Source: Membranipora membranacea (lineage: Eukaryota > Bryozoa > Gymnolaemata > Cheilostomatida > Membraniporidae). From it: a DNA stretch of 64,000 nucleotides. This document shows positions 45,511 to 58,599 of this stretch, in pieces (the first letter of the stretch is position 1; every line of letters begins with the position of its first letter). Made by a program: the position numbers and the translations under genes. Where the stretch lies: assembly GCA_914767715.1 (NCBI GenBank), contig OU612067.1:18359001-18423000 (forward strand), written 5' to 3'. The notes under the pieces were generated by a model. That model saw only the letters and a list, made by a program, of their open reading frames with translations. It did not search any database and was not told the origin of the DNA.

Positions 45511-47479
45511 CGGACAAAAATTGGCGAAGTTATAGCGAAAAAAGTCGTAAAATCGCGCGAAAGTGTTTATCTCACTGAGTTGAGCATCTTGGTGAAAAAA
45601 ATGCGCATTTTGAAAAAACTTTCAAATTTCAAACTGAAACACTTATTCAGACTCAGCTTTTCGCTGCGAGTCTAATGGCGCAAATATCGGGACGATCGGA
45701 CAAGAATTGGCGAAGTTATAGCGAAAAACGTCGCTAAAACGGACGAAAGTGTTTATCTCACTGAGTTGAGCATCTTGGTGAAAAAAATGCGCATTTTGAA
45801 AAAACTTTCAAATTTCAAATTGAAACACTTATTCTGACTCAGTTTCTCGCTGCGAGTCTTTTGCCGCAAATATCGGGACGATCGGACAAAAATTGGCGAA
45901 GTTATAGCGAAAAAAGTTGTAAAATCGCGCGAAAGTGTTTATCTCACTGAGTTGAGCATCTTGGTGAAAAAAATGCGCATTTTGAAAAAACTTTCAAATT
46001 TCAAATTGAAACACTTATTCTGACTCAGTTTCTCGCTGCGAGTCTTTTGCCGCAAATATCGGGACGATCGGACAAAAATTGGCGAAGTTATAGCGAAAAA
46101 CGTCGCTAAAACGGACGAAAGTGTTTATCTCACTGAGTTGAGCATCTTGGTGAAAAAAATGCGCATTTTGAAAAAACTTTCAAATTTCAAATTGAAACAC
46201 TTATTCTGACTCAGTTTCTCGCTGCGAGTCTTTTGCCGCAAATATCGGGACGATCGGACAAAAATTGGCGAAGTTATAGCGAAAAAAGTCGTAAAATCGC
46301 GCGAAAGTGTTTATCTCACTGAGTTGAGCATCTTGGTGAAAAAAATGCGCATTTTGAAAAAACTTTCAAATTTCAAATTGAAACACTTATTCAGACTCAG
46401 CTTTTCGCTGCGAGTCTAATGGCGCAAATATCGGGACGATCGGACAAGAATTGGCGAAGTTATAGCGAAAAACGTCGCTAAAACGGACGAAAGTGTTTAT
46501 CTCACTGAGTTGAGCATCTTGGTGAAAAAAATGCGCATTTTGAAAAAACTTTCAAATTTCAAATTGAAACACTTATTCTGACTCAGTTTCTCGCTGCGAG
46601 TCTTTTGCCGCAAATATCGGGACGATCGGACAAAAATTGGCGAAGTTATAGCGAAAAAAGTCGTAAAATCGCGCGAAAGTGTTTATCTCACTGAGTTGAG
46701 CATCTTGGTGAAAAAAATGCGCATTTTGAAAAAACTTTCAAATTTCAAATTGAAACACTTATTCTGACTCAGTTTCTCGCTGCGAGTCTTTTGCCGCAAA
46801 TATCGGGACGATCGGACAAAAATTGGCGAAGTTAAAGCGAAAAAAGTCGTAAAATCGCGCGAAAGTGTTTATCTCACTGAGTTGAGCATCTTGGTGAAAA
46901 AAATGCGCATTTTGAAAAAACTTTCAAATTTCAAATTGAAACACTTATTCTGACTCAGTTTCTCGCTGCGAGTCTTTTGCCGCAAATATCGGGACGATCG
47001 GACAAGAATTGGCGAAGTTATAGCGAAAAACGTCGCTAAAACGGACGAAAGTGTTTATCTCACTGAGTTGAGCATCTTGGTGAAAAAAATGCGCATTTTG
47101 AAAAAACTTTCAAATTTCAAACTGAAACACTTATTCAGACTCAGCTTTTCGCTGCGAGTCTAATGGCGCAAATATCGGGACGATCGGACAAGAATTGGCG
47201 AAGTTATAGCGAAAAACGTCGCTAAAACGGACGAAAGTGTTTATCTCACTGAGTTGAGCATCTTGGTGAAAAAAATGCGCATTTTGAAAAAACTTTCAAA
47301 TTTCAAATTGAAACACTTATTCTGACTCAGTTTCTCGCTGCGAGTCTTTTGCCGCAAATATCGGGACGATCGGACAAAAATTGGCGAAGTTATAGCGAAA
47401 AAAGTCGTAAAATCGCGCGAAAGTGTTTATCTCACTGAGTTGAGCATCTTGGTGAAAAAAATGCGCATTTTGAAAAAAC

Positions 47480-49230
47480 TTTCAAACTTCAAATTGAAAC
47501 ACTTATTCTGACTCAGTTTCTCGCTGCGAGTCTTTTGCTGCAAATATCGGGACGATCGGACAAGAATTGGCGAAGTTATAGCGAAAAACGTCGCTAAAAC
47601 GGACGAAAGTGTTTATCTCACTGAGTTGAGCATCTTGGTGAAAAAAATGCGCATTTTGAAAAAACTTTCAAATTTCAAACTGAAACACTTATTCAGACTC
47701 AGCTTTTTGCTGCGAGTCTAATGGCGCAAATATCGGGACGATCGGACAAGAATTGGCGAAGTTATAGCGAAAAACGTCGCTAAAACGGACGAAAGTGTTT
47801 ATCTCACTGAGTTGAGCATCTTGGTGAAAAAAATGCGCATTTTGAAAAAACTTTCAAATTTCAAATTGAAACACTTATTCTGACTCAGTTTCTCGCTGCG
47901 AGTCTTTTGCCGCAAATATCGGGACGATCGGACAAAAATTGGCGAAGTTATAGCGAAAAAAGTCGTAAAATCGCGCGAAAGTGTTTATCTCACTGAGTTG
48001 AGCATCTTGGTGAAAAAAATGCGCATTTTGAAAAAACTTTCAAATTTCAAATTGAAACACTTATTCTGACTCAGTTTCTCGCTGCGAGTCTTTTGGCGCA
48101 AATATCGGGACGATCGGACAAGAATTGGCGAAGTTATAGCGAAAAACGTCGCTAAAACGGACGAAAGTGTTTATCTCACTGAGTTGAGCATCTTGGTGAA
48201 AAAAATGCGCATTTTGAAAAAACTTTCAAATTTCAAATTGAAACACTTATTCTGACTCAGTTTCTCGCTGCGAGTCTTTTGCCGCAAATATCGGGACGAT
48301 CGGACAAGAATTGGCGAAGTTATAGCGAAAAACGTCGCTAAAACGGACGAAAGTGTTTATCTCACTGAGTTGAGCATCTTGGTGAAAAAAATGCGCATTT
48401 TGAAAAAACTTTCAAATTTCAAACTGAAACACTTATTCAGACTCAGCTTTTCGCTGCGAGTCTAATGGCGCAAATATCGGGACGATCGGACAAGAATTGG
48501 CGAAGTTATAGCGAAAAACGTCGCTAAAACGGACGAAAGTGTTTATCTCACTGAGTTGAGCATCTTGGTGAAAAAAATGCGCATTTTGAAAAAACTTTCA
48601 AATTTCAAATTGAAACACTTATTCTGACTCAGTTTCTCGCTGCGAGTCTTTTGCCGCAAATATTGGGACGATCGGACAAAAATTGGCGAAGTTATAGCGA
48701 AAAAAGTCGTAAAATCGCGCGAAAGTGTTTATCTCACTGAGTTGAGCATCTTGGTGAAAAAAATGCGCATTTTGAAAAAACTTTCAAATTTCAAATTGAA
48801 ACACTTATTCTGACTCAGTTTCTCGCTGCGAGTCTTTTGCCGCAAATATCGGGACGATCGGACAAAAATTGGCGAAGTTATAGCGAAAAAAGTCGTAAAA
48901 TCGCGCGAAAGTGTTTATCTCACTGAGTTGAGCATCTTGGTGAAAAAAATGCGCATTTTGAAAAAACTTTCAAGTTTCAAATTGAAACACTTATTCTGAC
49001 TCAGTTTCTCGCTGCGAGTCTTTTGCCGCAAATATCGGGACGATCGGACAAGAATTGGCGAAGTTATAGCGAAAAACGTCGCTAAAACGGACGAAAGTGT
49101 TTATCTCACTGAGTTGAGCATCTTGGTGAAAAAAATGCGCATTTTGAAAAAACTTTCAAATTTCAAATTGAAACACTTATTCTGACTCAGTTTCTCGCTG
49201 CGAGTCTTTTGCCGCATATATCGGGACGAT
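47480..49230. repeat. Copy of the 40780-42540 block
   Basis: The same ordered markers occur at an offset of 6696 bp. One monomer near 48090 is a crossover within block 1 (TCTTTTGGCGC, type A joined to type B), absent from the other copy at 41395. Confidence 0.8.
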
Positions 49231-50120
49231 CGGACAAAAATTGGCGAAGTTATAGCGAAAAAAGTCGTAAAATCGCGCGAAAGTGTTTATCTCACTGAGT
49301 TGAGCATCTTGGTGAAAAAAATGCGCATTTTGAAAAAACTTTCAAATTTCAAATTGAAACACTTATTCTGACTCAGTTTCTCGCTGCGAGTCTTTTGCCG
49401 CAAATATCGGGACGATCGGACCAAAATTGGCGAAGTTATAGCGAAAAAAGTCGTAAAATCGCGCGAAAGTGTTTATCTCACTGAGTTGAGCATCTTGGTG
49501 AAAAAAATGCGCATTTTGAAAAAACTTTCAAATTTCAAATTGAAACACTTATTCTGACTCAGTTTCTCGCTGCGAGTCTTTTGCCGCAAATATCGGGACG
49601 ATCGGACAAGAATTGGCGAAGTTATAGCGAAAAACGTCGCTAAAACGGACGAAAGTGTTTATCTCACTGAGTTGAGCATCTTGGTGAAAAAAATGCGCAT
49701 TTTGAAAAAACTTTCAAATTTCAAATTGAAACACTTATTCTGACTCAGTTTCTCGCTGCGAGTCTTTTGCCGCAAATATCGGGACGATCGGACAAAAATT
49801 GGCGAAGTTATAGCGAAAAAAGTCGTAAAATCGCGCGAAAGTGTTTATCTCACTGAGTTGAGCATCTTGGTGAAAAAAATGCGCATTTTGAAAAAACTTT
49901 CAAATTTCAAATTGAAACACTTATTCTGACTCAGTTTCTCGCTGCGAGTCTTTTGCCGCAAATATCGGGACGATCGGACAAAAATTGGCGAAGTTATAGC
50001 GAAAAACGTCGCTAAAACGGACGAAAGTGTTTATCTCACTGAGTTGAGCATCTTGGTGAAAAAAATGCGCATTTTGAAAAAACTTTCAAATTTCAAATTG
50101 AAACACTTATTCTGACTCAG

Positions 50121-53100
50121 TTTCTCACTGCGAGTCTTTTGCCGCAAATATCGGGACGATCGGACAAAAATTGGCGAAGTTATAGCGAAAAAAGTCGTAA
50201 AATCGCGCGAAAGTGTTTATCTCACTGAGTTGAGCATCTTGGTGAAAAAAATGCGCATTTTGAAAAAACTTTCAAATTTCGAATTGAAACACTTATTCTG
50301 ACTCAGTTTCTGCTGCGAGTCTTTTGCCGCAAATATCGGGACGATCGGACAAAAATTGGCGAAGTTATAGCGAAAAAAGTCGTAAAATCGCGCGAAAGTG
50401 TTTATCTCACTGAGTTGAGCATCTGGGTGAAAAAAATGCGCATTTTGAAAAAACTTTCAAATTTCAAATTGAAACACTTATTCTGACTCAGTTTCTCGCT
50501 GCGAGTCTTTTGCCGCAAATATCGGGACGATCGGACAAAAATTGGCGAAGTTATAGCGAAAAAAGTCGTAAAATCGCGCGAAAGTGTTTATCTCACTGAG
50601 TTGAGCATCTTGGTGAAAAAAATGCGCATTTTGAAAAAACTTTCAAATTTCAAATTGAAACACTTATTCTGACTCAGTTTCTCGCTGCGAGTCTTTTGCC
50701 GCAAATATCGGGACGATCGGACAAGAATTGGCGAAGTTATAGCGAAAAACGTCGCTAAAACGGACGAAAGTGTTTATCTCACTGAGTTGAGCATCTTGGT
50801 GAAAAAAATGCGCATTTTGAAAAAACTTTCAAATTTCAAACTGAAACACTTATTCAGACTCAGCTTTTCGCTGCGAGTCTAATGGCGCAAATATCGGGAC
50901 GATCGGACAAGAATTGGCGAAGTTATAGCGAAAAAAGTCGTAAAATCGCGCGAAAGTGTTTATCTCACTGAGTTGAGCATCTTGGTGAAAAAAATGCGCA
51001 TTTTGAAAAAACTTTCAAATTTCAAATTGAAACACTTATTCTGACTCAGTTTCTCGCTGCGAGTCTTTTGCCGCAAATATCGGGACGATCGGACAAAAAT
51101 TGGCGAAGTTATAGCGAAAAAAGTCGTAAAATCGCGCGAAAGTGTTTATCTCACTGAGTTGAGCATCTTGGTGAAAAAAATGCGCATTTTGAAAAAACTT
51201 TCAAATTTCAAATTGAAACACTTATTCTGACTCAGTTTCTCGCTGCGAGTCTTTTGCCGCAAATATCGGGACGATCGGACAAGAATTGGCGAAGTTATAG
51301 CGAAAAACGTCGCTAAAACGGACGAAAGTGTTTATCTCACTGAGTTGAGCATCTTGGTGAAAAAAATGCGCATTTTGAAAAAACTTTCAAATTTCAAATT
51401 GAAACACTTATTCTGACTCAGTTTCTCGCTGCGAGTCTTTTGCCGCAAATATCGGGACGATCGGACAAAAATTGGCGAAGTTATAGCGAAAAAAGTCGTA
51501 AAATCGCGCGAAAGTGTTTATCTCACTGAGTTGAGCATCTTGGTGAAAAAAATGCGCATTTTGAAAAAACTTTCAAATTTCAAATTGAAACACTTATTCT
51601 GACTCAGTTTCTCGCTGCGAGTCTTTTGCCGCAAATATCGGGACGATCGGACAAAAATTGGCGAAGTTATAGCGAAAAACGTCGCTAAAACGGACGAAAG
51701 TGTTTATCTCACTGAGTTGAGCATCTTGGTGAAAAAAATGCGCATTTTGAAAAAACTTTCAAATTTCAAATTGAAACACTTATTCTGACTCAGTTTCTCA
51801 CTGCGAGTCTTTTGCCGCAAATATCGGGACGATCGGACAAAAATTGGCGAAGTTATAGCGAAAAAAGTCGTAAAATCGCGCGAAAGTGTTTATCTCACTG
51901 AGTTGAGCATCTTGGTGAAAAAAATGCGCATTTTGAAAAAACTTTCAAATTTCGAATTGAAACACTTATTCTGACTCAGTTTCTGCTGCGAGTCTTTTGC
52001 CGCAAATATCGGGACGATCGGACAAAAATTGGCGAAGTTATAGCGAAAAAAGTCGTAAAATCGCGCGAAAGTGTTTATCTCACTGAGTTGAGCATCTGGG
52101 TGAAAAAAATGCGCATTTTGAAAAAACTTTCAAATTTCAAATTGAAACACTTATTCTGACTCAGTTTCTCGCTGCGAGTCTTTTGCCGCAAATATCGGGA
52201 CGATCGGACAAAAATTGGCGAAGTTATAGCGAAAAAAGTCGTAAAATCGCGCGAAAGTGTTTATCTCACTGAGTTGAGCATCTTGGTGAAAAAAATGCGC
52301 ATTTTGAAAAAACTTTCAAATTTCAAATTGAAACACTTATTCTGACTCAGTTTCTCGCTGCGAGTCTTTTGCCGCAAATATCGGGACGATCGGACAAGAA
52401 TTGGCGAAGTTATAGCGAAAAACGTCGCTAAAACGGACGAAAGTGTTTATCTCACTGAGTTGAGCATCTTGGTGAAAAAAATGCGCATTTTGAAAAAACT
52501 TTCAAATTTCAAACTGAAACACTTATTCAGACTCAGCTTTTCGCTGCGAGTCTAATGGCGCAAATATCGGGACGATCGGACAAGAATTGGCGAAGTTATA
52601 GCGAAAAACGTCGCTAAAACGGACGAAAGTGTTTATCTCACTGAGTTGAGCATCTTGGTGAAAAAAATGCGCATTTTGAAAAAACTTTCAAATTTCAAAT
52701 TGAAACACTTATTCTGACTCAGTTTCTCGCTGCGAGTCTTTTGCCGCAAATATCGGGACGATCGGACAAGAATTGGCGAAGTTATAGCGAAAAACGTCGC
52801 TAAAACGGACGAAAGTGTTTATCTCACTGAGTTGAGCATCTTGGTGAAAAAAATGCGCATTTTGAAAAAACTTTCAAATTTCAAACTGAAACACTTATTC
52901 AGACTCAGCTTTTCGCTGCGAGTCTAATGGCGCAAATATCGGGACGATCGGACAAGAATTGGCGAAGTTATAGCGAAAAACGTCGCTAAAACGGACGAAA
53001 GTGTTTATCTCACTGAGTTGAGCATCTTGGTGAAAAAAATGCGCATTTTGAAAAAACTTTCAAATTTCAAATTGAAACACTTATTCTGACTCAGTTTCTC
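50121..53100. repeat. 1,673-bp (nine-monomer) tandem duplication
   Basis: The markers TTTCTCACTGCG (50121), TTTCGAATTG (near 50278), TTTCTGCTGCG with a one-base deletion (near 50308) and CATCTGGGTG (near 50421) all recur 1673 bp later (51794, near 51951, 51981, 52094). The deletion explains 1673 rather than 1674. TTTCTCACTGCG appears a third time at 53095, seven monomers on. Confidence 0.88.
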
Positions 53101-56100
53101 ACTGCGAGTCTTTTGCCGCAAATATCGGGACGATCGGACAAAAATTGGCGAAGTTATAGCGAAAAAAGTCGTAAAATCGCGCGAAAGTGTTTATCTCACT
53201 GAGTTGAGCATCTTGGTGAAAAAAATGCGCATTTTGAAAAAACTTTCAAATTTCAAATTGAAACACTTATTCTGACTCAGTTTCTCGCTGCGAGTCTTTT
53301 GCCGCAAATATCGGGACGATCGGACAAGAATTGGCGAAGTTATAGCGAAAAACGTCGCTAAAACGGACGAAAGTGTTTATCTCACTGAGTTGAGCATCTT
53401 GGTGAAAAAAATGCGCATTTTGAAAAAACTTTCAAATTTCAAACTGAAACACTTATTCAGACTCATCTTTTCGCTGCGAGTCTAATGGCGCAAATATCGG
53501 GACGATCGGACAACAATTGGCGAAGTTATAGCGAAAAACGTCGCTAAAACGGACGAAAGTGTTTATCTCACTGAGTTGAGCATCTTGGTGAAAAAAATGC
53601 GCATTTTGAAAAAACTTTCAAATTTCAAATTGAAACACTTATTCTGACTCAGTTTCTCGCTGCGAGTCTCTTGCCGCAAATATCGGGACGATCGGACAAA
53701 AATTGGCGAAGTTATAGCGAAAAAAGTCGTAAAATCGCGCGAAAGTGTTTATCTCACTGAGTTGAGCATCTTGGTGAAAAAAATGCGCATTTTGAAAAAA
53801 CTTTCAAATTTCAAATTGAAACACTTATTCTGACTCAGTTTCTCGCTGCGAGTCTTTTGCCGCAAATATCGGGACGATCGGACAAGAATTGGCGAAGTTA
53901 TAGCGAAAAAAGTCGTAAAATCGCGCGAAAGTGTATATCTCACTGAGTTGAGCATCTTGGTGAAAAAAATGCGCATTTTGAAAAAACTTTCAAATTTCAA
54001 ATTGAAACACTTATTCTGACTCAGTTTCTCGCTGCGAGTCTTTTGCCGCAAATATCGGGACGATCGGACAAAAATTGGCGAAGTTATAGCGAAAAAAGTC
54101 GTAAAATCGCGCAAAAGTGTTTATCTCACTGAGTTGAGCATCTTGGTGAAAAAAATGCGCATTTTGAAAAAACTTTCAAATTTCAAATTGAAACACTTAT
54201 TCTGACTCAGTTTCTCGCTGCGAGTCTTTTGCCGCAAATATCGGGACGATCGGACAAGAATTGGCGAAGTTATAGCGAAAAACGTCGCTAAAACGGACGA
54301 AAGTGTTTATCTCACTGAGTTGAGCATCTTGGTGAAAAAAATGCGCATTTTGAAAAAACTTTCAAATTTCAAACTGAAACACTTATTCAGACTCAGCTTT
54401 TCGCTGCGAGTCTAATGGCGCAAATATCGGGACGATCGGACAAAAATTGGCGAAGTTATAGCGAAAAACGTCGCTAAAACGGACGAAAGTGTTTATCTCA
54501 CTGAGTTGAGCATCTTGGTGAAAAAAATGCGCATTTTGAAAAAACTTTCAAATTTCAAATTGAAACACTTATTCTGACTCAGTTTCTCGCTGCGAGTCTT
54601 TTGCCGCAAATATCGGGACGATCGGACAAAAATTGGCGAAGTTATAGCGAAAAAAGTCGTAAAATCGCGCGAAAGTGTTTATCTCACTGAGTTGAGCATC
54701 TTGGTGAAAAAAATGCGCATTTTGAAAAAACTTTCAAATTTCGAATTGAAACACTTATTCTGACTCAGTTTCTCGCTGCGAGTCTTTTGCCGCAAATATC
54801 GGGACGATCGGACAAAAATTGGCGAAGTTATAGCGAAAAAAGTCGTAAAATCGCGCGAAAGTGTTTATCTCACTGAGTTGAGCATCTTGGTGAAAAAAAT
54901 GCGCATTTTGAAAAAACTTTCAAATTTCAAATTGAAACACTTATTCTGACTCAGTTTCTCGCTGCGAGTCTTTTGCCGCAAATATCGGGACGATCGGACA
55001 AAAATTGGCGAAGTTATAGCGAAAAAAGTCGTAAAATCGCGCGAAAGTGTTTATCTCACTGAGTTGAGCATCTTGGTGAAAAAAATGCGCATTTTGAAAA
55101 AACTTTCAAATTTCAAACTGAAACACTTATTCAGACTCAGCTTTTCGCTGCGAGTCTAATGGCGCAAATATCGGGACGATCGGACAAGAATTGGCGAAGT
55201 TATAGCGAAAAACGTCGCTAAAACGGACGAAAGTGTTTATCTCACTGAGTTGAGCATCTTGGTGAAAAAAATGCGCATTTTGAAAAAACTTTCAAATTTC
55301 AAATTGAAACACTTATTCTGACTCAGTTTCTCGCTGCGAGTCTTTTGCCGCAAATATCGGGACGATCGGACAAGAATTGGCGAAGTTATAGCGAAAAACG
55401 TCGCTAAAACGGACGAAAGTGTTTATCACACTGAGTTGAGCATCTTGGTGAAAAAAATGCGCATTTTGAAAAAACTTTCAAATTTCAAATTGAAACACTT
55501 ATTCTGACTCAGTTTCTCGCTGCGAGTCTTTTGCCGCAAATATCGGGACGATCGGACAAAAATTGGCGAAGTTATAGCGAAAAAAGTCGTAAAATCGCGC
55601 GAAAGTGTTTATCTCACTGAGTTGAGCATCTTGGTGAAAAAAATGCGCATTTTGAAAAAACTTTCAAATTTCAAATTGAAACACTTATTCTGACTCAGTT
55701 TCTCGCTGCGAGTCTTTTGCTGCAAATATCGGGACGATCGGACAAGAATTGGCGAAGTTATAGCGAAAAACGTCGCTAAAACGGACGAAAGTGTTTATCT
55801 CACTGAGTTGAGCATCTTGGTGAAAAAAATGCGCATTTTGAAAAAACTTTCAAATTTCAAACTGAAACACTTATTCAGACTCAGCTTTTCGCTGCGAGTC
55901 TAATGGCGCAAATATCGGGACGATCGGACAAGAATTGGCGAAGTTATAGCGAAAAACGTCGCTAAAACGGACGAAAGTGTTTATCTCACTGAGTTGAGCA
56001 TCTTGGTGAAAAAAATGCGCATTTTGAAAAAACTTTCAAATTTCAAATTGAAACACTTATTCTGACTCAGTTTCTCGCTGCGAGTCTTTTGCCGCAAATA

Positions 56101-58599
56101 TCGGGACGATCGGACAAAAATTGGCGAAGTTATAGCGAAAAAAGTCGTAAAATCGCGCGAAAGTGTTTATCTCACTGAGTTGAGCATCTTGGTGAGAAAA
56201 ATGCGCATTTTGAAAAAACTTTCAAATTTCAAATTGAAACACTTATTCTGACTCAGTTTCTAGCTGCGAGCCTTTTGCCGCAAATATCGGGACGATCGGA
56301 CAAAAATTGGCGAAGTTATAGCGAAAAAAGTCGTAAAATCGCGCGAAAGTGTTTATCTCACTGAGTTGAGCATCTTGGTGAAAAAAATGCGCATTTTGAA
56401 AAAACTTTCAAATTTCAAATTGAAACACTTATTCTGACTCAGTTTCTCGCTGCGAGTCTTTTGCCGCAAATATCGGGACGATCGGACAAGAATTGGCGAA
56501 GTTATAGCGAAAAACGTCGCTAAAACGGACGAAAGTGTTTATCTCACTGAGTTGAGCATCTTGGTGAAAAAAATGCGCATTTTGAAAAAACTTTCAAATT
56601 TCAAACTGAAACACTTATTCAGACTCAGCTTTTCGCTGCGAGTCTAATGGCGCAAATATCGGGACGATCGGACAAGAATTGGCGAAGTTATAGCGAAAAA
56701 CGTCGCTAAAACGGACGAAAGTGTTTATCTCACTGAGTTGAGCATCTTGGTGAAAAAAATGCGCATTTTGAAAAAACTTTCAAATTTCAAATTGAAACAC
56801 TTATTCTGACTCAGTTTCTCGCTGCGAGTCTTTTGCCGCAAATATCGGGACGATCGGACAAAAATTGGCGAAGTTATAGCGAAAAAAGTCATAAAATCGC
56901 GCGAAAGTGTTTATCTCACTGAGTTGAGCATCTTGGTGAAAAAAATGCGCATTTTGAAAAAACTTTCAAACTTCAAATTGAAACACTTATTCTGACTCAG
57001 TTTCTCGCTGCGAGTCTTTTGCTGCAAATATCGGGACGATCGGACAAGAATTGGCGAAGTTATAGCGAAAAACGTCGCTAAAACGGACGAAAGTGTTTAT
57101 CTCACTGAGTTGAGCATCTTGGTGAAAAAAATGCGCATTTTGAAAAAACTTTCAAATTTCAAACTGAAACACTTATTCAGACTCAGCTTTTTGCTGCGAG
57201 TCTAATGGCGCAAATATCGGGACGATCGGACAAGAATTGGCGAAGTTATAGCGAAAAACGTCGCTAAAACGGACGAAAGTGTTTATCTCACTGAGTTGAG
57301 CATCTTGGTGAAAAAAATGCGCATTTTGAAAAAACTTTCAAATTTCAAATTGAAACACTTATTCTGACTCAGTTTCTCGCTGCGAGTCTTTTGCCGCAAA
57401 TATCGGGACGATCGGACAAAAATTGGCGAAGTTATAGCGAAAAAAGTCGTCAAATCGCGCGAAAGTGTTTATCTCACTGAGTTGAGCATCTTGGTGAAAA
57501 AAATGCGCATTTTGAAAAAACTTTCAAATTTCAAATTGAAACACTTATTCTGACTCAGTTTCTCGCTGCGAGTCTTTTGCCGCAAATATCGGGACGATCG
57601 GACAAGAATTGGCGAAGTTATAGCGAAAAACGTCGCTAAAACGGACGAAAGTGTTTATCTCACTGAGTTGAGCATCTTGGTGAAAAAAATGCGCATTTTG
57701 AAAAAACTTTCAAATTTCAAATTGAAACACTTATTCTGACTCAGTTTCTCGCTGCGAGTCTTTTGCCGCAAATATCGGGACGATCGGACAAGAATTGGCG
57801 AAGTTATAGCGAAAAACGTCGCTAAAACGGACGAAAGTGTTTATCTCACTGAGTTGAGCATCTTGGTGAAAAAAATGCGCATTTTGAAAAAACTTTCAAA
57901 TTTCAAATTGAAACACTTATTCAGACTCAGCTTTTCGCTGCGAGTCTAATGGCGCAAATATCGGGACGATCGGACAAGAATTGGCGAAGTTATAGCGAAA
58001 AACGTCGCTAAAACGGACGAAAGTGTTTATCTCACTGAGTTGAGCATCTTGGTGAAAAAAATGCGCATTTTGAAAAAACTTTCAAATTTCAAATTGAAAC
58101 ACTTATTCTGACTCAGTTTCTCGCTGCGAGTCTTTTGCCGCAAATATCGGGACGATCGGACAAAAATTGGCGAAGTTATAGCGAAAAAAGTCGTAAAATC
58201 GCGCGAAAGTGTTTATCTCACTGAGTTGAGCATCTTGGTGAAAAAAATGCGCATTTTGAAAAAACTTTCAAATTTCAAATTGAAACACTTATTCTGACTC
58301 AGTTTCTCGCTGCGAGTCTTTTGCCGCAAATATCGGGACGATCGGACAAAAATTGGCGAATTTATAGCGAAAAAAGTCGTAAAATCGCGCGAAAGTGTTT
58401 ATCTCACTGAGTTGAGCATCTTGGTGAAAAAAATGCGCATTTTGAAAAAACTTTCAAGTTTCAAATTGAAACACTTATTCTGACTCAGTTTCTCGCTGCG
58501 AGTCTTTTGCCGCAAATATCGGGACGATCGGACAAGAATTGGCGAAGTTATAGCGAAAAACGTCGCTAAAACGGACGAAAGTGTTTATCTCACTGAGTT

